Positions 27,352-35,676 of a DNA stretch of 64,000 bases are shown piece by piece; position 1 is the stretch's first letter; every line of letters starts with the position of its first letter. Both the position numbers and the translations under genes were made by a program. The stretch lies in contig NZ_CP040882.1 of assembly GCF_006337085.1 (NCBI RefSeq), forward strand, positions 1,116,001 to 1,180,000, read 5' to 3'. Source of the stretch: Sutterella faecalis. Its GTDB lineage: Bacteria > Pseudomonadota > Gammaproteobacteria > Burkholderiales > Burkholderiaceae_F. Below the pieces are notes generated by a model that was not told where the DNA came from, did no database searches, and saw only the letters and a list, made by a program, of their open reading frames with translations.

Positions 27352-28917
27352 TCAAAGGAGCGCCGACGCTTCGGTCTGGTCCTTCTCGTGCTTTGCAGCT
27401 TCGCGGCCGGCAATGCGGCCGAAGACGAGCGCATCGAGAAGCCCGCAGGAGCCGAGGTACCCTACGCCGTGAAGTCCTCCGGTGATTTCGCCGGCGGCGT
27501 AGAGATGCGGAATCGGCCGGTCGTTTTCAACCGAGAGGACGCGCGCCCTCAGGTCGATCGCGATGCCGCCCGAGCAGCTCAAGACCTTGGCCGTAAGAGG
27601 CGCCGCATACCAGGGCGCTTCGCCCATGGGCTCTGCGCCCTTCTCGATGCGTCTTCCCATGCGATCATAGGGGTCGCCCCTCTGAACCGCTTGCGAATAA
27701 GCCTCAATTTCCTGCCTTAAGCTCTCAAGCGGCATTTCAAGCTCGTCGGCAAGGCTCTCGAGCGTATCGAACTCCGTCACGTATCCGCGGGCGACGAGCG
27801 TCTTCACGTCTTCTTCAGTGAAGATCCCGGACCGGGGATGGCGCACGGCCCGGGCGTCGGCGATCGCAATCAGGTCCTTTTCCTCGCGAAGGGCGTCGAA
27901 CACGGCGTTCGTGCGGTCAGCTGCGCTCCCCATTTCGTTGGTGAAGCGCCGCCCTGTATTTCTTTCGACCCAGATCCCCTGCGCCCCCGCGCAGTAGCGG
28001 GTGAACTGCCAGCATGATCCCCAGCCTTTTTCGTCGGGGTTTGCATCCGGAATGCAGGAAATGTACTGAAGGTGAATGATCCAGGCGCCGATTTTCGCCG
28101 CGGCGCGGAGCACCTCCGAGGTGCTCCCGGGCTGGGTCGTCGTGCCGACGCGCTCCGACAGCCTGGGATTGCAGAATTCCCGGAAGTCGATGTCGGCGCC
28201 GAAGCCGCCCGCCGCAAGAACAACCCCGAAGCGGGCGCGAAAGCGCATGAGCGCTCCGGACCGGACATTCCTCGCGAGAACGCCGAGCACGACGCCCTTA
28301 GGGTTCGTAATGATGCGCTCCACGCGCATCCCGGCCTCGAACCGGGCGCCGAGCGCCCGCGCACGCTCGTAGAGCGGAATGATGAGCCCGGCGCCGCTTC
28401 CGCTCCCGATGACGGCCGCTCTCGCAACACTCGCCTCAATCTCTTTTTCGAGATGATCGGGCTTCCAGCTGACGCCGAGCTCCTCTTCGGTCCATTGGTA
28501 GGTTTCGAGGGCCTTCTCCGCCATCAGCCGGACGCGGCCCGGGTGCCCGCAGTAGCTTTCCTTCAGCATGTCTGCGGCAAAGAGGTCCGGCGAATCGTGG
28601 ATGCCGAGCTTTTCCTGCACGGGCGTCCCCGGCACCGACATGAGACCCTGCGAAATGCCGGAATTGCCGCCGATGCTTCCCATCTTTTCGAGCACGATGA
28701 CGCTCCTGCCTGCCTTTCTCGCTTCAACCGCGGCGGCAAGGCCGGCCGCGCCCGAGCCAACGATCACGACGTCGGCAGCCGTTTCGGGAAGACCGGGGAG
28801 ATTTTCCGGGAAGCTCCCGAAGCCGATTTCTGGAGAGGGGAGCCTGGCACCGGCCTCTCCGAAGGTGAGGAATGGCAGCAGCGAGGCCCCGGCAAGAATT
28901 TTTCTGCGCCGCATCAT
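27352..28917 (-). CDS. Tat-exported flavoprotein reductase (flavocytochrome c type)
   Basis: A 521-aa FAD-dependent reductase of the fumarate/urocanate reductase family. The N-terminus MMRRRKILAGASLLPFLTFGEAGA is a twin-arginine-like signal. GSGAAG (54-59) is the FAD motif, followed by EKMGSIGGNSGISQG. The C-terminal block is GEITGGLHGVGYLGSCGLLDALVFG, the form typical of periplasmic flavoprotein reductases. No heme motif, so electrons must come from a separate cytochrome such as the one at 33372. The start overlaps the response-regulator stop as ATGA with GGAGG upstream, so it is translationally coupled to the two-component system and is probably its output. The acceptor is unknown. Confidence 0.85.
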   Translation of the reverse strand: MMRRRKILAGASLLPFLTFGEAGARLPSPEIGFGSFPENLPGLPETAADVVIVGSGAAGLAAAVEARKAGRSVIVLEKMGSIGGNSGISQGLMSVPGTPVQEKLGIHDSPDLFAADMLKESYCGHPGRVRLMAEKALETYQWTEEELGVSWKPDHLEKEIEASVARAAVIGSGSGAGLIIPLYERARALGARFEAGMRVERIITNPKGVVLGVLARNVRSGALMRFRARFGVVLAAGGFGADIDFREFCNPRLSERVGTTTQPGSTSEVLRAAAKIGAWIIHLQYISCIPDANPDEKGWGSCWQFTRYCAGAQGIWVERNTGRRFTNEMGSAADRTNAVFDALREEKDLIAIADARAVRHPRSGIFTEEDVKTLVARGYVTEFDTLESLADELEMPLESLRQEIEAYSQAVQRGDPYDRMGRRIEKGAEPMGEAPWYAAPLTAKVLSCSGGIAIDLRARVLSVENDRPIPHLYAAGEITGGLHGVGYLGSCGLLDALVFGRIAGREAAKHEKDQTEASALL

Positions 28918-29549
28918 TTTTCCTCCCGGAGGATCCGCTTCACGCTCCTCACGGCCTGAGCGATTCCGGAGGCGCCCTTGACGCCGAGTTTTCTGCAGAC
29001 CTCTCCGCGATGCACCTGCACGGTCTTTACCGAAATGCCGCCCAGGCGCTCGCCCACCTCACGGTTGAGAAGCCCCTCGGCAATGAGTTCGGCCACCTCG
29101 CGCTCGCGGTCCGTCAAGCTCTGCCAGCGCGCAATCTCTTCGCCCGGGTTCTTTGAGGGTGCGCTCGAGCGCTCCACCGCGCTCACGATCGCTTCCATCA
29201 GACGCACGCGGTCCGCCGTCTTCTGAATGAAGGCGGCGGCTCCCCGCCGCATCGTGTCGACCGCCATATCGAGGTCGCCATGTGCGGAGAGGAAAACAAT
29301 CGGGAGCGTCATGCCGCGGCGGTTCATTTCCTCCTGAAGCTCGAGCCCCGTCATGCCGTCCATCTGAACGTCGAGCAGCAGGCACCCCGGGCGCGAGGGC
29401 GAATCTTCCCGCAGGAACGCCTCGGCGCTCGGATACATCGCGCATTCAAAGCCTTCCTGCCTCAGCATGAAGGCAAGCGACTCGCGCATGCGCTCCTCGT
29501 CGTCGACAATGCGGATGAGGGGCGGCTCAATGGTTTGAAAAGCATTCAT
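28914..29549 (-). CDS. Response regulator, FixJ/NarL class (TtrR-like)
   Basis: A 211-aa two-component regulator. The receiver domain has the acidic pocket (VDDEE) and phospho-acceptor D60 in CLLLDVQMDGMTG, T/S in FLSAHGD and Lys in FIQKTAD. The C-terminal LuxR-type helix-turn-helix (about 140-205) reads LTDREREVAELIAEGLLNREVGERL...ISVKTVQVHR. This is the FixJ/TtrR/TodT arrangement. It lies 21 bases after the sensor kinase gene, with its own strong ribosome-binding site (AGGGAGAGGAAAGAAG region), and overlaps the flavoprotein gene. It likely activates that operon, the divergent flavoprotein/cytochrome genes, or both. Confidence 0.9.
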   Translation of the reverse strand: MNAFQTIEPPLIRIVDDEERMRESLAFMLRQEGFECAMYPSAEAFLREDSPSRPGCLLLDVQMDGMTGLELQEEMNRRGMTLPIVFLSAHGDLDMAVDTMRRGAAAFIQKTADRVRLMEAIVSAVERSSAPSKNPGEEIARWQSLTDREREVAELIAEGLLNREVGERLGGISVKTVQVHRGEVCRKLGVKGASGIAQAVRSVKRILREEK

Positions 29550-29570
29550 CTTCTTCTTTCCTCTCCCTCA

Positions 29571-31487
29571 TCAGGGATTCGTCACGTCTTTCGAATGCAT
29601 GACCGGAAGCACCACTACTGCCGTGATGCCGTCGCCATCTGAGCGCTCGAAGGAGAGCCTTCCGACGCAGTTTTCAGCGAGCGTGCGGACGATGGAAAGG
29701 CCGAGCCCGAGGCCTCCGGGCTTCGTCGACTTGAGGAGGCGCTTCCCGAGCGCGTCAAAGGCATCGTCCGAAATCCTCGGACCGTTGTCCGTGACATGGA
29801 GTTCCAGCGTCTCCTCAGACGCCGCGCTCCCCGGGATGCGGAGCAATTCCACGAAGACGAGCGGATCCTCAACATTCTTTGCGGCATCGACCGCATTGGC
29901 AAGCAGGTTGATGATGATGAGCTCAAGGTCGAGGGGGTCGATCCAGACCACTCCCCGGTCGATTCGGCCGAGCGCAATCCGCGCGAGCCTGCCGCGGCGG
30001 GTCGCTCGGAACTGCGTCACCGCATCATGAAGGGCGTCGGAAAACTCAACCTCGCGCCTTTCGGACCGTCCCTGACTGTAGCTCCGCACGCGGTCGATAA
30101 TGGCTGCCGCCCGTCCGGCCTCGTCGTTGATTGATTCGACGGCTTTTGAAACCCCGTCGAGCGTTTCCGGCTCATCCTCGATCATGCGGATGGTGCCGCG
30201 CGAAAGATTCTGGATGACGGCAAGAGGCTGCTTCATCTCATGCGCAACGATGGAGGAAATCTGTCCGACTGCGCCCGCACGCTGGAGCTGATCGAGGCGC
30301 TCCGTCATCTCCCGGGCATGGCGTTCGGCCGCCTGCTGCCCGGCATGAACGCGCTCGAGTTCCTCCGTTCTTCTTCTCACGAGCATTTCGAGAATCGCGC
30401 TGTGCGCGAGGAGCCCGAGAAGCGCTACAAAAGCCACCAGGATGAAGGGCCGGTACTCGTTCCAGACGCGCGAAAGCGTCCATTCGCGCAGATATGCATA
30501 GGCGCCGATCCGGAGCGTCTTCATGAGATCCGTGTAGCTCGACGTGTTGGTCGAGACCGTCCAGAACTGTCCCCAGGCATTGGTGGGTTTTGTGAGAAGC
30601 ACCGCCGTTACCGCTCGCGCAGCATCCTGGGAAAGCGTTTCCGTCGCTGCCACCGTCCATCCCGGATAGAGCGCCGTCGAATGACGGCAGGCGAGCCCGT
30701 CATCGCGCTTTGCATCGAGCACGCGGATTTCCGCTTCAAAGGTGCGGTTTCCGGCCTTCCAGAGATCTTCCAGAAAGCATCCGCGGAGGATGCCTGCATC
30801 CGCGCGTCCCGAGAGAACGTGCGAGAGCACTTCCTTCATGCGAAGCCTCGGCACCGTCTGAATGCTGCCGAAAAAATCATCCGGATCAGCATTCAGACGC
30901 ACCACCTCGCGCTTCACTTCGAGAATGCCCGGAGAAGGCTCGTCGACGACCGCCGCAACACGCTTACCTTCGAGATCCTTGAGCGTCTTCAGGTCCTCCC
31001 GGTCGCGCCGCACGATGACGGCGGCTCCGAGCGACCGGCTCGAGTCGGGCGCCGCGTCCGACACGATGCTTGCGAGCTCGTGAAGCGAATTGGGTGCGCT
31101 GAAGGCAAGGAATGCGGCAGGCGCCACCACGAGGTCGACATTCTTTTCGGCCACCGACTTTTCAAGCGTCTCAGCCGAAAGAAAGTGCACGGTGAAGCGG
31201 TACTCGGGAAGCCGCCAGGCGAGGTAGCGGATCGATTCGTCCACAAAGGCGCCGTCGTACCAAGGGGGCGAATAGGCGAGAAATCCCACGCGCACTTCTG
31301 AAGCCCCGGCAGGATGTTCCGTCGTCCCGGAGAGCGCCTTCCCCGAGGGAAGAGAAAACGTGGCGCGGCTCATGGCGTCCGGTCCGTCTTGAAGCGCGGC
31401 AGGCGCTCCTTCCGCGCCGGCAGAAAGAGAGGTGGATAGAAGAAGCAGGATGCAGAGCATCCTGAGAGGTTTGGGTCTCATCCGCAT
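29571..31487 (-). CDS. Sensor histidine kinase with PhnD-like periplasmic domain (TtrS-like)
   Basis: A 638-aa membrane kinase. A signal sequence (residues 8-24) is followed by a periplasmic phosphonate-binding-protein-like domain (about 65-320, starting VRVGFLAYSPPWYDG), one transmembrane helix (347-367), a coiled-coil linker, the dimerisation domain with phospho-acceptor H416 (VAHEMKQPLAV) and the ATPase domain (N box INLLANAVDAAKN, G boxes VTDNGPRIS and GGLGLGLSIV). This matches the TtrS tetrathionate sensor layout. The gene set around it has no tetrathionate reductase, so another small periplasmic ligand, perhaps the flavoprotein's substrate, is more likely. Two in-frame ATGs (31487, 31481) are possible starts; neither has a clear ribosome-binding site. 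Confidence 0.87.
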   Translation of the reverse strand: MRMRPKPLRMLCILLLLSTSLSAGAEGAPAALQDGPDAMSRATFSLPSGKALSGTTEHPAGASEVRVGFLAYSPPWYDGAFVDESIRYLAWRLPEYRFTVHFLSAETLEKSVAEKNVDLVVAPAAFLAFSAPNSLHELASIVSDAAPDSSRSLGAAVIVRRDREDLKTLKDLEGKRVAAVVDEPSPGILEVKREVVRLNADPDDFFGSIQTVPRLRMKEVLSHVLSGRADAGILRGCFLEDLWKAGNRTFEAEIRVLDAKRDDGLACRHSTALYPGWTVAATETLSQDAARAVTAVLLTKPTNAWGQFWTVSTNTSSYTDLMKTLRIGAYAYLREWTLSRVWNEYRPFILVAFVALLGLLAHSAILEMLVRRRTEELERVHAGQQAAERHAREMTERLDQLQRAGAVGQISSIVAHEMKQPLAVIQNLSRGTIRMIEDEPETLDGVSKAVESINDEAGRAAAIIDRVRSYSQGRSERREVEFSDALHDAVTQFRATRRGRLARIALGRIDRGVVWIDPLDLELIIINLLANAVDAAKNVEDPLVFVELLRIPGSAASEETLELHVTDNGPRISDDAFDALGKRLLKSTKPGGLGLGLSIVRTLAENCVGRLSFERSDGDGITAVVVLPVMHSKDVTNP

Positions 31488-31645
31488 GATGAGGAAAGTC
31501 TAGCCGCCTCAGCTGAGGCTTTTGAAGATCTCTTTTTCCGCGCATGAAGCCAAAGCGCTCCGAAGTGAATTCCCTTCGACCTTAAGCAAATCTCCTAGGA
31601 GGTCCCCGGACGCAGAATGCGTTTCGTGATCAGAGGAAATTGAAA

Positions 31646-31663
31646 GCGTGATGCAAATCACGC
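31646..31663. promoter_or_regulatory. Crp/Fnr-type palindrome upstream of the flavoprotein/cytochrome genes
   Basis: GCGTGAT-GCAA-ATCACGC is a perfect 7-4-7 inverted repeat and contains GTGA-N6-TCAC, the half-site arrangement of Crp-type regulators. It lies 78 bases before the ATG at 31741, in the 253-bp gap shared with the divergent sensor kinase gene. A Crp/Fnr-family regulator is encoded at 3527-4357. Confidence 0.55.
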
Positions 31664-31740
31664 GGACATCCTCCGGAAACAAATATCAAGAGTTGTCCGA
31701 CAAAAAGGACGACCGATCTCTTTAAAGGAGAGAAAGAAAA

Positions 31741-33267
31741 ATGACTGAAATGAATCGTCGTACGCTTCTCAAGGGTTCCGTCGCGATGGGCGCCGCTGCG
31801 CTCTTCGGCTCTGAAGCGGCTCACGCCGCCGGCGCTGTTGCGCTCCCCAAGAAGTGGGACGAAACCACCGAAGTGCTCATCATCGGTTCGGGCTTTGCGG
31901 GTCTTGCCGCCGCCATTGAAGCGAAGAAGGCGGGCGCCAAGGTCGAGGTCCTCGAAAAGATGGCCATGCCCGGCGGCAACTCCATCATCAACGGCGGCAT
32001 TCTGACGGCGACCGGCTGCCCGCAGTAGCTTAAGCACGGCATTAAGGATTCGCCCGAGCTCCTCGCGCACGACATGCTCGTTGCCGGCCTCTATCTGAAT
32101 GAGCCCGAAAAGGTGAAGCTCGTCGCCAACTCCGCGCTCTCCAACTACGAATGGACAGTGAAGGAACTCGGCGTCGAATACAACCAGGATGCGATTGGTC
32201 AGGAAGGCGGCCACAGCGTTCCGCGCTACGTCTTCACCAAGAACGGTTCGGGTTCGGGCATTGTCTCGAAGGAACTCGAATACCTCGAAAAGCTCGGCGT
32301 CAAGGTCCGCACCCGCGTCTATGTGAAGCACCTCTTCCGCGACGCCTCGGGCCGCGTTCTCGGCGCTGAAGTTCAGGAAGGCTACCGCTTCCCGAAGGCT
32401 GAATCCGGCAAGACCAAGTTCATCCGCGCCACGAAGGCAGTCGTTCTCTGCTACGGCGGCTTCTCGCGCGACGTTGAATACCGCATGATGCAGGATCCGA
32501 AGCTCACCGCGAAGCTCGACAGCACGAACCAGCCGGGCGCCACTTCGGAACTCTGGCGCGAAACGAGCCGCATCGGCTGCGCTCAGATTCAGAACGACTG
32601 GATTCAGTGCACGCCGTGGAACAACCCCAAGGAAAAGGGCATGGGCATCGGCTGGACTTTCTCGCAGTCCGCTGCTGCTGAATACGGCCTCTGGGTTTCG
32701 ACTTCCGGCAAGCGCTTCGTGAACGAACTCGCCAACCGCAAGGTCCGCGCCGACGCCATCATGGTTGAGCAGACGAACGGCTTCCGCGCCGTCTCGATCT
32801 GCACGAAGGCCAACACCAAGGCCTTTGAGGACGCTCGTCCGGGCATGCTCGCAAAGCTCCTTGAGCAGGGCATTGTGAAGGAATACAAGTCCCTCGCCGA
32901 CATCGCCGCCGACTACAAGATGCCTGCCGACGTGCTCGCGAAGACGGTTGACGACTTCAACAAGGCCGTAAAGGCGAAGAACGATCCGGAATTCGGCCGC
33001 TACATCAACAACGAGCAGGTTCCTCTTACGGAAGGCCCGTGGTACGCGAGCGAAATGAGCCCGAAGGTTCACCACTGCATGGGCGGCCTCGTCACCAACC
33101 TCAAGTGCCAGGTGATCGACATTTCCGACGGCAAGCCCGTTCCCGGCCTCTATGCTGCTGGTGAAGCGACTGGCGGCGTGCACGGCGCCGTGCGTCTCGG
33201 CTCCTGCGCCATTCTCGACTGCCTCGTGAACGGCCGCATCGCCGGCAAGGAAGCTGCGAAGGCCTGA
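31741..33267 (+). pseudogene. Tat flavoprotein reductase interrupted by an in-frame amber codon
   Basis: A flavocytochrome c-type reductase gene of 508 codons with a single TAG at codon 96 (32026-32028). The reading frame is otherwise intact on both sides. The N-terminal part has a twin-arginine signal (MNRRTLLKGSVAMGAAALF), the FAD motif GSGFAG (49-54) and NSIINGGILTATGCPQ; after the stop it resumes with LKHGIKDSPELL and runs through to the C-terminal block GEATGGVHGAVRLGSCAILDCLVNGRIAG. The codon before TAG is CAG, so a CAG-to-TAG change or similar point mutation is the simplest cause. Strong site AAAGGAG upstream. Either the gene is inactive, or the amber codon is suppressed. The tetraheme cytochrome that follows is its likely electron donor. 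Confidence 0.85.
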
Positions 33268-33278
33268 TGAATCCACTT

Positions 33279-33314
33279 ATTCTCTCCCGCGGGCAAAAGC
33301 CTCCGGGAGAGAAT
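33279..33314 (+). terminator. Stable hairpin after the flavoprotein gene
   Basis: A perfect 11-bp stem, ATTCTCTCCCG (33279-33289) with CGGGAGAGAAT (33304-33314), has no T tract. It may protect the 3' end of the mRNA rather than terminate. Confidence 0.45.
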
Positions 33315-33332
33315 GAAGCGAATTTCCCCGCC

Positions 33333-33368
33333 GGGGCGGAAGGCCAATAAACCTTTCCGCCCCTTTTT
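33333..33368 (+). terminator. Terminator-like hairpin touching the cytochrome start
   Basis: GGGGCGGAA (33333-33341) pairs with TTCCGCCCC plus flanking bases (33352-33363), followed by TTTTT at 33364-33368. The ATG of the cytochrome gene begins three bases later, so there is no room for a normal ribosome-binding site after the hairpin. Confidence 0.7.
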
Positions 33369-33371
33369 CAA

Positions 33372-33704
33372 ATGAAAAAGACCCTGATTCTTCTAGTCAT
33401 GGCTTTGGCTGCGCTACCCTTCGCAGCCGATGCCAAGGGCTTTGCGGACTATCACACGGAGACGCTGAAGCTCCCGTGCACAACCTGCCACAAGACGCCC
33501 GACACGATGCCGACGACGGAGACCTGCACGGGATGCCACCCGACCGACAAGCTCGTCGAATCGACCAAGAATGTGAAGCCCACCAACCCGCACACGTCGC
33601 CTCACTACGGCGCAAAGCTCGACTGCGTCAACTGCCACGTGGGCCATGAGCCGAGCGAAAACTACTGCGCTCAGTGCCACAGCTTCGACTTCAAGGTGCC
33701 TTAA
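33372..33704 (+). CDS. Periplasmic tetraheme cytochrome c (flavocytochrome c heme subunit type)
   Basis: A 110-aa small cytochrome. A Sec signal peptide (residues 1-21, ending AADA) precedes four heme-attachment motifs: CTTCH (36-40), CTGCH (52-56), CVNCH (85-89) and CAQCH (99-103), with extra His residues (H28, H74, H78, H92) available as distal ligands. This pattern and spacing match the tetraheme domain of flavocytochrome c fumarate reductase, here as a separate protein. It would carry electrons from a membrane quinol dehydrogenase to the periplasmic flavoproteins. It follows the amber-interrupted flavoprotein gene. No Shine-Dalgarno sequence is visible because a terminator-like hairpin ends just before the ATG. 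Confidence 0.9.
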   Translation: MKKTLILLVMALAALPFAADAKGFADYHTETLKLPCTTCHKTPDTMPTTETCTGCHPTDKLVESTKNVKPTNPHTSPHYGAKLDCVNCHVGHEPSENYCAQCHSFDFKVP

Positions 33705-33731
33705 CCTTCAAGCTCAGAAGTCTCAAGAAAG

Positions 33732-33773
33732 AGCCCGGATGCACTCCAAACGTGCGCCCGGGCTTTCCTTTTT
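33732..33773 (+). terminator. Terminator after the cytochrome gene
   Basis: AGCCCGG (33732-33738) pairs with CCGGGCT (33758-33764), followed by TTCCTTTTT. Confidence 0.7.
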
Positions 33774-33844
33774 CGGGAAATGCCGGACCGCCGGCGTCAT
33801 GAACCCGGCTCCGAAAGCCTTCCGGAATACATTCGTTTCGGCGG

Positions 33845-35461
33845 TCAGGATGCGCCCCGGGCGGAGACCGAGCTTAGAACGGAGTCCCTAAACAACTCCC
33901 CTGTAAGAGGGAAGGTTTCCGACCAACCGACAGCTTTTCCATCCGTTCCGTTTATGGTTGACGAATGGCGGTCACTGTCGACACGGAAACATTTCGAACG
34001 CAGCTCCTCTGTCGTCAGAGCTTTCGGCTCGGGCGCAAACAACGGGTCTTTCGATCCGCTGCTCCTCGGCAGCTTGAGATGCTTAACATAACCCGCGTCC
34101 GTCAGGCCTCGTTTCAAGCCTTCAAGGTTGGTTTTCACTACCTCTGGGTTATGCGTCTGATTCTTCAAATCAGCAAAGTAGATCAGAATCGCGCTCATGA
34201 TGTCGCGCTGGATCACCGTTGATTCGTCACCAAGGTACATCCAACGTTCTCCGAGCGCTTTCTTAACAAATTCATCCTTGTAAGGATCGTACTGGCTAGG
34301 CTTCAGGCGATAAGGGCTTACCTCCTCAACTGTCAAACCGGCTCTTTCAGCCTTGCTCTTCAATTTTTGGATAAAGCCGCTTGCCGCGCTGTTGTTGATG
34401 CTTCTGCCGAAATGACTTCTCTTAAAAGCCTCCCATGAGTTCTTCTCAATACGGATGTTGCCGGCGCATTCAAGGAGCAGATTGGCGAGCTCGCCGTGCT
34501 CGCACTTGCGTGTTCCGGCGACCTTGCGGTGCGCCTCACGAAGCTTCGTCAGACGCGCCTGATAGCCTTTGGAATACGCCAGGCTGACGCCGGGCTTGAT
34601 CCGTCCCTTCTCATCAAAGGCGTTCGGATTCTTGGCCCGCAGGCTGCGGTCCATCGATCGCTGGATCCGGCGGATAGCCTTCTCGTTGACTTTTGCCTGA
34701 GGCGCAATCTGAACCTTTGCCTGAACTCGCGGGCAAAAGACTGCAAAAGCTTTAGGACCCGGATCAATCGCCATCCGCTCTGAGGCCGGGGCATAGGCGT
34801 GCTTTACCGGAGGCGTTCCTTCCAGAACCACCTGAAGATAAAAGCGCTTCACGCCCTTGATGTTCCTGCAGACGATGCGGTTGTATTTAATCCGCTTGAA
34901 CTTCGTGCGCTCCTTGTCGGCGTACAGCGCCTCCAGGGCATACGTGTCCTCCGGATCAAGCATCACCTGATAGGTCTTGCGGCACCAGTCGAGCAGCATC
35001 TTTTCGGGCTTGAATTTCAGTCCCGTCGTATTGGTCTTGCCTTCGAGGCTGTGCAGACCGCGCTTGAAGGATTTGAAGCGTGGCCGGCCGCCCTGCTTGA
35101 ACATATAGCGGGAAACGGCATTGAAAGCCTGCGTGGCAAGTTTCTGTGCCTCGCAAATCCCGAGCTCGCTCTTGCGCTTCGTTCCTTCCCGATGTCGGGC
35201 AATATCGGAATGAAAGTCGTATTCGGTCAGGCGATACTGTCGGTTCAGACGCCGGAACAGCTCATTTCTCTCTTTCCCCTTGCTCATTTCACACGCACAG
35301 CGCCACTCAGGATCCTGGCGCATCTGCGTCAGCCTCCCAAGTCCGCTGCCGAGCGTGGCGTTATAAAGCATGCGGCCGTATTCGAACTTTTTAGAAATCG
35401 TTCGACTTTGGCTGTCGTCAGCTTTAATCGGCAATTCAAGGATAAAGGTTTGAGTCGTCAT
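33845..35461 (-). CDS. TnpB-like RNA-guided nuclease family protein without zinc ribbon
   Basis: A 538-aa protein (from ATG 35461) of the IS605 OrfB/TnpB superfamily. RuvC-like catalytic residues are all present: D233 (MAIDPGPKAF), E339 (IRIEKNSW) and D420 (QRDIMSA). Between the last two, where TnpB proteins carry a CxxC...CxxC zinc ribbon, this protein has SQYDPYKDEF...GERWMYLGDES with no Cys. It also has a C-terminal extension of about 118 residues after RuvC-III, longer than usual. No tnpA lies nearby and no terminal repeats were found, so it may be a stand-alone or domesticated copy. In the family the guide RNA overlaps the 3' end of the gene. Starts at 35512 or 35479 are also in frame; none has a good ribosome-binding site. 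Confidence 0.78.
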   Translation of the reverse strand: MTTQTFILELPIKADDSQSRTISKKFEYGRMLYNATLGSGLGRLTQMRQDPEWRCACEMSKGKERNELFRRLNRQYRLTEYDFHSDIARHREGTKRKSELGICEAQKLATQAFNAVSRYMFKQGGRPRFKSFKRGLHSLEGKTNTTGLKFKPEKMLLDWCRKTYQVMLDPEDTYALEALYADKERTKFKRIKYNRIVCRNIKGVKRFYLQVVLEGTPPVKHAYAPASERMAIDPGPKAFAVFCPRVQAKVQIAPQAKVNEKAIRRIQRSMDRSLRAKNPNAFDEKGRIKPGVSLAYSKGYQARLTKLREAHRKVAGTRKCEHGELANLLLECAGNIRIEKNSWEAFKRSHFGRSINNSAASGFIQKLKSKAERAGLTVEEVSPYRLKPSQYDPYKDEFVKKALGERWMYLGDESTVIQRDIMSAILIYFADLKNQTHNPEVVKTNLEGLKRGLTDAGYVKHLKLPRSSGSKDPLFAPEPKALTTEELRSKCFRVDSDRHSSTINGTDGKAVGWSETFPLTGELFRDSVLSSVSARGAS

Positions 35462-35676
35462 GTTTCTATGATACAACATCAACCGAGTAGTTGCACGGAT
35501 TCCTCCGGCCATTGAAATGACCGGCTTCCTCCGTGCGTTCTGTGATCCGGCCTAAACCTTGAGCGCATCTCTTTTCGGCAATTGTTTCCCTTTGTCTGAA
35601 ATTTAGAATAAATAAATTATTATTTCAATGCAGCATTTTAAAGGACGGCTCCAGGAGAAGCGTCCTCCATGAATGG

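Noticed and set aside
32026..32028. TAG as a programmed pyrrolysine codon
   Set aside because: No known Pyl use in this enzyme family, the preceding codon is CAG, and no pyl genes are in the window. A point mutation is simpler; suppression is left open only as a test.
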